A DNA stretch of 64,000 nucleotides from Christensenella hongkongensis. Its GTDB lineage: Bacteria; Bacillota; Clostridia; Christensenellales; Christensenellaceae. The translations under genes were made by a program, and so were the position numbers. Positions within the stretch are counted from its first letter, which is position 1. Each line of letters opens with the position of its first letter. Under the pieces are notes generated by a model. That model was not told where the DNA came from. It ran no database searches and saw only the letters and a list, made by a program, of their open reading frames with translations. Shown here in pieces: positions 60,101-64,000 of the stretch. Location: the NCBI RefSeq assembly GCF_000981035.1, contig NZ_LAYJ01000088.1, positions 157,107 through 221,106 on the forward strand, written 5' to 3'.

Positions 60101-61786
60101 GCCGCCGTCCTTATAATTGGTCAATTTCGTATTCACGTTAAAAGACGGCCACAGGCTGCTGATGTCCTGCTCATACTTCGCATCAAACTCGTACACTACC
60201 GTTTTGTTATCCGGATTGTCGAATGTTTTTGTACCGGACCATCCTTGCGGCGAAGCGCTCAGCCATTCCCAGGTAAGCGAATCCCCCACTCCGTAATTGG
60301 CTCCCGAATCATATGGGCTATACAGTATAAACTGCATCGTATATACAATGCGGTCGTAACACACGTTTACCACGCTCAATCCATTTCCCTGGATTGTCGT
60401 TGGAATCGTTTTTCCATATTCAAAGAACTGTACCCCAGGCATATTTCCCACTGCTTCTGTTTGCGTGATATCCGTTATTTCCGTACCGGCAAGCGTTTTC
60501 CCGCTTCCTGTTGCATAGGAAACATAATCCTGCGGCCAGCTCGGCGTACCGGAAATGTTGGGCTTTTCCGTCCAGTAAATTATGCTGTAAGAAACCTCCG
60601 AAGCCTTCCACACCGCATGCAGGCGGAGTGTGTCGGTAACCGGCGTTGTGAAATCATATTCCGGGCCGCTGATCACTGTAGACCAATGTTGAAACGTATA
60701 GCCCTCGCGCGTCGGGTTTGTTTCCGGCTTCGCTACCGCCTCGCCATCCTTTACAAGCACCGGTTCTATCTGCGTGCCTTCCGAATAAAAATATGCGTAC
60801 CACGAACTGCTGAATACAGGAATCAGCGTAACATCCTTTGTAAGCGGCGCAGTAAAGTCAAACCTGTCGCCCGTCTCGCTGTCCGCCCAATACATAAACT
60901 GCCTGGAATCCGGCGCAATAATAAAGTCGTCAGCGTTCGGTTCCTCCACGGTGTCTCCCGGCGCCGCGCTCAACGTTTTTACAACTGCGTTGTCAGCGTC
61001 GAGGAAATAGACAAAAACCGCCTGCTGCTCAAATTTCGCATAAAGGTTGATATGCTCTGTAATAACATCCTCCGTATCAAACGCCGTCTCAAGCTCCGGA
61101 TCCATAAACCAGCCCAGGAAAGCGGATGCGCCCTGCGGCCACATGCTGCTGTCCGGTGCGTCAGGCATATTGATCTTTCCGTCAAATACAGGAATCCTGT
61201 CGCCATACGCCGCACCGCCAACGTAAAGCGTTACAAACAACTGTCCCTCAGGATCTGCCATCGCAGCAGCTTCATCCTCCTGATCCTGCACCTGCTCAAA
61301 CTGCGCGTAAAGCTTCAGGTCTTCTGTAATTGCCCGGCCTGCGTCAAACTTCTCGCCGTCTTCCTTCTGCGTATACCATCCTTTGAAGGCCATGCCTTCC
61401 GGAACCTTGTCGGCAGCCAGTGCATCCGGCTGCGCGATCTTACCGTCCTGCACCGCAATCGGCTCCAGATACTGGTCGTCTCCAACAAAGAGCGTTACCG
61501 TATATTCCTGTGCCACAGAAGAAGTGTCCAGGATTTCATCCTGTTGTACTTCGCCCTGTTGTACATCCTGCGCGCCAGAGGCATCCCCTTCGCTCTGCGC
61601 GGCAACTTCCACAGTACTTGCAGAAGTGTCGCCGGTCGCAGCCAAAACGCCCGTCTGGAACGCAGCCAAAAGCGTCACCAAAACGAGGACGAATCCCACA
61701 AGCCTGCGAAGCGTCTTTTTATTGACTACAGCCGCTTTCTTCTTTCCTCTTCTGGAGCGCTCTCCATGTTCGAATGAATATTTCAT
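54191..61786 (-). CDS. Giant secreted surface protein with InlB-type and MBG repeats and C-terminal membrane anchor
   Basis: A 2531-aa protein. N-terminal signal anchor LRRLVGFVLVLVTLLAAF (about residues 30-52) is followed by several InlB/Listeria-Bacteroides-type repeats (FKGWYTQKEDGEKF, FAGWYYDSNYKNPVDWEND) up to about residue 1120. Then come about 15 MBG-type units (KVYGDADPELSA-like cores, each about 75-90 aa) to about residue 2310, and a Pro/Thr-rich spacer. The end has no LPXTG. Instead three hydrophobic helices (LILAFLTGIIMFILLFTYFF, RILSIVVTLAAVLVFIFT, WVMAAISVAQVVLAVFA) separated by charged segments anchor it. It probably acts as an adhesin-like surface fibre. AGGAAA precedes ATG 61786. 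Confidence 0.9.
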   Translation of the reverse strand: MKYSFEHGERSRRGKKKAAVVNKKTLRRLVGFVLVLVTLLAAFQTGVLAATGDTSASTVEVAAQSEGDASGAQDVQQGEVQQDEILDTSSVAQEYTVTLFVGDDQYLEPIAVQDGKIAQPDALAADKVPEGMAFKGWYTQKEDGEKFDAGRAITEDLKLYAQFEQVQDQEDEAAAMADPEGQLFVTLYVGGAAYGDRIPVFDGKINMPDAPDSSMWPQGASAFLGWFMDPELETAFDTEDVITEHINLYAKFEQQAVFVYFLDADNAVVKTLSAAPGDTVEEPNADDFIIAPDSRQFMYWADSETGDRFDFTAPLTKDVTLIPVFSSSWYAYFYSEGTQIEPVLVKDGEAVAKPETNPTREGYTFQHWSTVISGPEYDFTTPVTDTLRLHAVWKASEVSYSIIYWTEKPNISGTPSWPQDYVSYATGSGKTLAGTEITDITQTEAVGNMPGVQFFEYGKTIPTTIQGNGLSVVNVCYDRIVYTMQFILYSPYDSGANYGVGDSLTWEWLSASPQGWSGTKTFDNPDNKTVVYEFDAKYEQDISSLWPSFNVNTKLTNYKDGGVMEMQPTSWMSYTVRVGGAGVGDSMVTKRLTLSPDLIPNEAYKPGQRSALWYIQYDSTPMTVHVNYWFEALDGQEGESAVEEAKAYNGGLNSGIYGRKYVRDESLSQTLKLRKDDTLTAKDINGMIRGGYTDAVAQPDGSVRYDFYYNRSSLTLKYNSQGGSAISSVNNVKHGQDIKRYLPADPQKDGYTFAGWYYDSNYKNPVDWENDTVSTYIYGNNATVSRISEMTLFAKWESSANTVSFYDRQGSIAGGSPLDTQGVATGNYVNLSTPVTMTVDGMQYSLTANTSVPGYGEFIGWYWLQGTERMPFSADMPINKSYDLFALWKVGNGNFTITYDKGEAATGMVPVASGEYALGTQYKVAGNTGALSVDGKTFIGWKSSVDGKVYYAGTVMEVQGNTILTAQFAEKNSSYLMTYKPGYTGSSQQNVTSYVKKGTSTQLPNENTFTRPGFVFAGWESSQGGLYEAGTAYTPSGDETMTAKWTELFTVSFQAAGGGSLTGRASYANILEGTTWQAAGIVVPTPVAQDGYYFAGWDKEIPGQDSKVTANATYTAKFEQKTTVTITALSAGKPYDGQPLTANGVTEQSLAALKSGDTVEVSMKPDSTQTNAGSHANEIAQASIYRVINGVKTDVTKEYNVNAMPGTLTVDKMKVKVTPNNTGKTYGDPDQQSLTATTGATINGDTLHYTVTREAGEDVKDGGYQITITPGDNANYEIVPSAGVFTITKRDVKITADNKGKMFGTVEDPALTAVYTDPGTGTVPVYSLSRVAGETVGTYPITVTANPADNPNYNISTEPGTFRISPLTTQVAIIPQGNTKIYGDDEPELTAIVTGVPEGSPMPNYRLVRVPGGTVGTYKISVELLDGNENYGNIDTSATADFTITKKQASIEIAHAMREYGDQTEEVFHATVSGTINGDVLSYTLQREKADVKDVGRYMISAVLDETSAVNRNYNIEVTKNDFKIDPRPVTLTADDQSITYGDSDPSYTAKVTSGTLVGTDKLLYTFEREQGTDAGGYEIRVLAGSNPNYTVTPAPGTLTIGKKTITVTPKDTQTVYGDDFDLKRDVRIDADGLLAGDALNYDVVRTDPDNRNVGEYELTVNDGGNKNYIIETGKGKLEITQRPLTITPDNNTKAYGDPDPVPLTTVQMDNIVNGDKIDYTLSRVAGEMANIPYTISVNVNKAAYPNYNITLGTGKFTVTPLSTEITISPNNTSIFYGGDEPELDAKVTGIPEGETLNYTMKREAGTDAGTYRITVELGDNPNYDVSRISTTEGSFVIKPRPVTVKADDKTMEYGSTAIPELSATALANDQDANSMGLVGNDKLICDLDREAGKNAGSYTIHISARENKNYAITTKEGNFEITRKPITVAAGTYTKTYSDADPEFKATVSELVQGDVLTCLLQREPGQDAGKDYAIHPTVKADEVSKNYSITPADGKLTIDKKQITVTPNTAGKVYGDADPDSYGVNAPDLVTGDTLDYSVERVPGNDAGSYDLTLVPGENPNYDIVPGTGGTLVISPRPVTLSADNNGKIYGTDDPELTATVTNGTVIAGDTLNYTVARKAGDDADTYPIHVTAKAEENKNYTITVADGTFTISQKTIEAIIIPDNTGKVYGNADPELSAKVISPGGEAVDYTLSRTAGENAGGYEINVTLGDNNPNYNVQAIQLAKGTFTISPRPATVAAIDTAKAQGTQDPVLTANVTGLVGTDALNFSLARDAGEEPGTYAINVTLGDNPNYAVAATPGVLTITAGGTTGGGTTDTPEDGNTTPPADPGNAGGGTTATTPAAQTENANDPGVQDNTQTTTITENDTPLSDGGNASSPTVNIGDNKVPLMSNGTTPSWALLNLILAFLTGIIMFILLFTYFFSKDKEKEDDDEQKATRLQRTEDESSDRRIKRRGLVRILSIVVTLAAVLVFIFTEDITLPMVITDQWTWVMAAISVAQVVLAVFARKGHKENDGEDKEEPNPQMQNI

Positions 61787-61965
61787 ACCATTTCCTACTT
61801 TCCTTATCGCTCATGCACAGTTATGTTGCAGCATATTAACAAATAGTAGCTCACTCTGTGTACATGAAAATGTTTGCTGCCAGCGTTTCCTGCAATGTTA
61901 CCTGCGTAACCATTTGAGAAGCCGCTATCAATGTATACCTGATAACCAATGTATGTTTTAAAGCC

Positions 61966-61971
61966 ATTATA
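61966..61971 (-). promoter_or_regulatory. Possible -10 of the giant surface protein gene
   Basis: Minus strand TATAAT 180 bases before the ATG; the -35 region (CTGCTT) is poor. The 61787-62283 gap holds this long leader and two terminators, and no gene. Confidence 0.35.
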
Positions 61972-62123
61972 TCTTCGCTCAGTCTCAAAAGCAGTCGCAT
62001 TTTGCTTTATTTATTTACTTTTTCAAAACGTTTTTTATCCATAATCCGAGTCCACACAATGTTATTATCGAAACCTTTTTCAAAATATTTAGCGATAAAT
62101 TAAAAAATTTTGCGGGCAAAAAT

Positions 62124-62160
62124 AAAATGCCTGAAAAGCAGCGGTTTTCAGGCGTTTTTT
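62124..62160. terminator. Hairpin terminator in the giant gene leader region
   Basis: GCCTGAAAA (62129-62137) pairs with TTTTCAGGC (62145-62153), with T-rich flanks both ways. Confidence 0.7.
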
Positions 62161-62243
62161 GATACATTTTTATTTGGAGATATATTCTATAACGGGCTTT
62201 AATTCAGGGGAGCGTCCATAGATTCCTGCAATAAAAGGACAAA

Positions 62244-62270
62244 AAAACACCTGCCAAAGGCAGGTGTTTT
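62244..62270 (-). terminator. Terminator of the isomerase/epimerase gene
   Basis: AAAACACCTGCC pairs with GGCAGGTGTTTT, loop AAA; T run on the minus strand. Confidence 0.88.
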
Positions 62271-62283
62271 GAATCTGCTCTAC

Positions 62284-63090
62284 TTATTTCATCAGCGATT
62301 TCATGTAATCCGCGTAGCCCGCGAAAGCAATCCCCGGCTCTTCCAGGGAAAGGTCCCAGCGTTTCAGCCACTCCAGAGAATAAAAACCGTCAAAGCCTGT
62401 CGCGTTCAGCTGCTCAATGCACTCGCGCACCGGAAGGTCTCCATAACCAACCATCGTATACCTGAGCTTGCCGTTTTCGATCACAGAATCCTTTATATGC
62501 ACGTGGCGAATCAGGTCTCCAAGCATACCGACCGTCTGCTCCGGACTTTCTCCAAAATAACGGTACGGATGGTGGATATCCCACAGCACGCCAATATTTT
62601 CTTCGTCAGCCGCGTTTAAAAGCTCTGTCATGCGCTTTGAATCGGCAAAGAAACCGTTCGTCTCCACAAGGACGTTCACATCCTTAGCTTTGGCATACTG
62701 TGCAACGTCTTTCACGCGCTTTGCGATTTCCACCGTATTGAGCTCGCCGCTCTGCTCCGGGCCGAAATCCCCCAGCACGCGGATATTTTTAATATCCATG
62801 TCATGCGCCGTATCCACATAGGCCTTGGCCAGGTAGAGCACGTCGTCGATATGGTTCTGGTCGTTCATATAACATGCGGATGTAAGGCAAGCGACCGTAA
62901 GCCCCTTCTTTGCGAGCAGCGCCTTCGTTTTCTGCGCGTTCGCAGGTGAAAATTCCGGAATACGCGTTCCATCGATTACATTTCCCACACCGCGAATTTC
63001 AATGCCGTCGTAGCCCATATCGCACGCTGTGGAAATAATATCGGAAAAGCTCCATTCAGGGCAACCCAATGTGGAAAAACATAGTTTCAT
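62284..63090 (-). CDS. Sugar phosphate isomerase/epimerase (AP endonuclease 2 / IolE-like TIM barrel)
   Basis: A 268-aa TIM-barrel protein: MKLCFSTLGCPEWSFSDIIS opens strand 1, DGIEIRGVGNVIDG strand 2, VNVLVETNGFFADS and GVLWDIHHPYRYFGESPEQT supply metal ligands (Glu, Asp, His), and FDGFYSLEWLKRWD the last conserved Glu. This family isomerises or dehydrates inositol or sugar derivatives. ATG 63090 has GGAGG 6 bases upstream; an ATG at 63114 has no site. It is monocistronic between the giant gene and a GNAT gene. Confidence 0.9.
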   Translation of the reverse strand: MKLCFSTLGCPEWSFSDIISTACDMGYDGIEIRGVGNVIDGTRIPEFSPANAQKTKALLAKKGLTVACLTSACYMNDQNHIDDVLYLAKAYVDTAHDMDIKNIRVLGDFGPEQSGELNTVEIAKRVKDVAQYAKAKDVNVLVETNGFFADSKRMTELLNAADEENIGVLWDIHHPYRYFGESPEQTVGMLGDLIRHVHIKDSVIENGKLRYTMVGYGDLPVRECIEQLNATGFDGFYSLEWLKRWDLSLEEPGIAFAGYADYMKSLMK

Positions 63091-63166
63091 ATTCAATCCT
63101 CCAATGCTTCGCATTCCTTTTTCTTATTTTATCATAAAGCTATTTTGTTTGCAATTATATCATCAT

Positions 63167-63799
63167 TTATACCTCATATGTATAAAGGTAAAACTCAGAG
63201 GGCCGCCCGTCCTGCTCCGCGCCGGTAATTCCCTTTTGCGTTGCAATGCGGCGGTAGCCCAAATGGTCGTAAAACCCATAGTTGCAGAAACTGTCGGACA
63301 TGAGGTAAATAAACTTTGCGCCGCTTTCCCGCAAAAAATTATTGAACTCAAACAGGAGCTTTTTGCCGATTCCCTTTCCGCGCACCTGGCGGGCCGTGGC
63401 AAACAGCACAAGCTCGCCGTCAAACTGGCCCTCGCGGTGAGCCATCAGCTTTTCGCCCAATCCGGAAATCCGTTTCTGTATTTCGAGGCCCTCACGCGCA
63501 TCTTCCATAAATTGCAGCCGCAGCCGGTTCCAGAAAACTCCCAGGGAGTGGTACAGCTCCCCGCGTCCGGCAGGCCGTTTATCAGACCTCCCAAACAAAA
63601 AGCCGACGATTTTTCCGTCCCGCAAAGCAATCCGCGTATAGTTTTGGGCGCACAGGTACGAGTGCATCAGCATCTGGAGCAAAACCTCCAGCGCACGCTC
63701 AGATTTCACATACCGGTCAAAATGCCAGATATCGCACAGAATCCGCTTGATCTGCGGATAGTCCTCCTTTGTGATTGGGCGGTAAATTACGTCGTCCAT
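63167..63799 (-). CDS. GNAT-family N-acetyltransferase
   Basis: A 210-aa acetyltransferase. It begins VIYRPITKEDYPQIKRILCD, and the acetyl-CoA pyrophosphate-binding loop is TARQVRGKGIGKKLLFEF (Q/RxxGxG). GYRRIATQKGI lies at the end of the fold. The N-terminal half before the GNAT core is longer than usual (about 70 residues with RYVKSERALEVLLQML). Substrate is unknown. GGAAA precedes ATG 63799. It is monocistronic. Confidence 0.9.
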   Translation of the reverse strand: MDDVIYRPITKEDYPQIKRILCDIWHFDRYVKSERALEVLLQMLMHSYLCAQNYTRIALRDGKIVGFLFGRSDKRPAGRGELYHSLGVFWNRLRLQFMEDAREGLEIQKRISGLGEKLMAHREGQFDGELVLFATARQVRGKGIGKKLLFEFNNFLRESGAKFIYLMSDSFCNYGFYDHLGYRRIATQKGITGAEQDGRPSEFYLYTYEV

Positions 63800-63915
63800 T
63801 GCGTTTCCTTTGATCCTTTGTCGTTCTCTTCATCTTAACGCGGGGCTTGCATGAAAGCAAGAAAAAATTTATACTGTTTCGTATACCAACCAATCAATGA
63901 AAGGCGGTAATTTTA

Positions 63916-64000
63916 TGCGGAAAAGTTTTAAATATTATATGCCGACGCGCATCCTGTTTGGGCCGGGATCGCTTGGTAAACTCTCGCGGCAAAAGCTTCC
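63916..64000 (+). CDS. Iron-containing alcohol dehydrogenase, N-terminal part (truncated by window edge)
   Basis: Only 28 residues are visible: MRKSFKYYMPTRILFGPGSL then GKLSRQK. The 'F.MPTRILFGPGSLGKL' pattern is the start of Fe-dependent (type III) alcohol dehydrogenases such as butanol or 1,3-propanediol dehydrogenase. AAAGGCGG precedes the ATG at 63916. The rest is beyond the window, so substrate and completeness cannot be judged. Confidence 0.8.

Noticed and set aside
1-64000. tRNA, rRNA genes and CRISPR arrays
   Set aside because: I saw no cloverleaf with CCA-type acceptor stem, no rRNA-like conserved blocks and no regularly spaced direct repeats.

Overview
The window looks like chromosomal DNA of an anaerobic, Gram-positive-type member of the Clostridia (Bacillota). 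The supporting evidence is an oxygen-sensitive class III ribonucleotide reductase (nrdD-nrdG) and the fused PurL-type FGAM synthase seen in clostridia. A class B sortase with its own substrate, an LCP protein and a giant InlB/MBG-repeat surface protein point the same way, as do strong AGGAGG ribosome binding sites. Placement near Christensenellales is only a guess from general gene content. I saw no rRNA, tRNA, CRISPR array, transposase or integrase.

Layout. 0.1-2.8 kb: small stress and housekeeping genes (VOC protein, zinc-ribbon MscL, MGMT-like protein, glutaredoxin-like protein, XRE-methyltransferase fusion). 2.8-5.5 kb: a cell-surface cluster of sortase B, an SPKTG substrate and an LCP protein. 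5.9-13.3 kb: purL, then a DUF1015-aspartate kinase-AEC transporter run. 13.5-17.4 kb: an accessory patch with a TM2 protein, an orphan phage-like S74 fibre protein, four small XRE regulators (two sharing a 44-bp identical repeat) and a SLOG-family gene behind tandem palindromic operators. 17.6-30.2 kb: leuS, a corrinoid-type UroD-like methyltransferase, trmO, a TetR-controlled ABC exporter with a coiled-coil FtsX permease, serS and argS. 30.3-37.7 kb: an apbE flavinylation operon that begins with a 27-codon membrane ORF and a structured leader, a trypsin-like protease/pseudokinase/TPR fusion, a tyrosine phosphatase, DUF1294, a secreted protein and a YugP peptidase.

37.9-44.4 kb holds the most interesting system. 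It is a six-gene, tightly coupled minus-strand operon encoding a NifH-like Fe protein, two nitrogenase component 1-like subunits and a complete FecBCD/BtuFCD-type importer. It lacks any nif biosynthesis genes. A strong promoter and three perfect GTTAG-N6-CTAAC sites, resembling DtxR/IdeR iron boxes, precede it. The reductase keeps its Fe-protein cysteines and some component 1 cluster cysteines but shows no FeMo-cofactor cysteine. I infer an iron-repressed import-and-reduce system acting on a metal chelate or tetrapyrrole-like ligand.

44.5-53.9 kb: a PHP phosphatase, queT, LOG, a membrane protein, the ACT-PFL pair, a TMEM175-type channel, an unlisted 59-aa ORF and the nrdD-nrdG-dut DNA-precursor operon. 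54.2-61.8 kb: the 2531-aa surface protein. 62-64 kb: a sugar-phosphate isomerase/epimerase, a GNAT acetyltransferase and the start of an iron-containing alcohol dehydrogenase that runs off the right edge.
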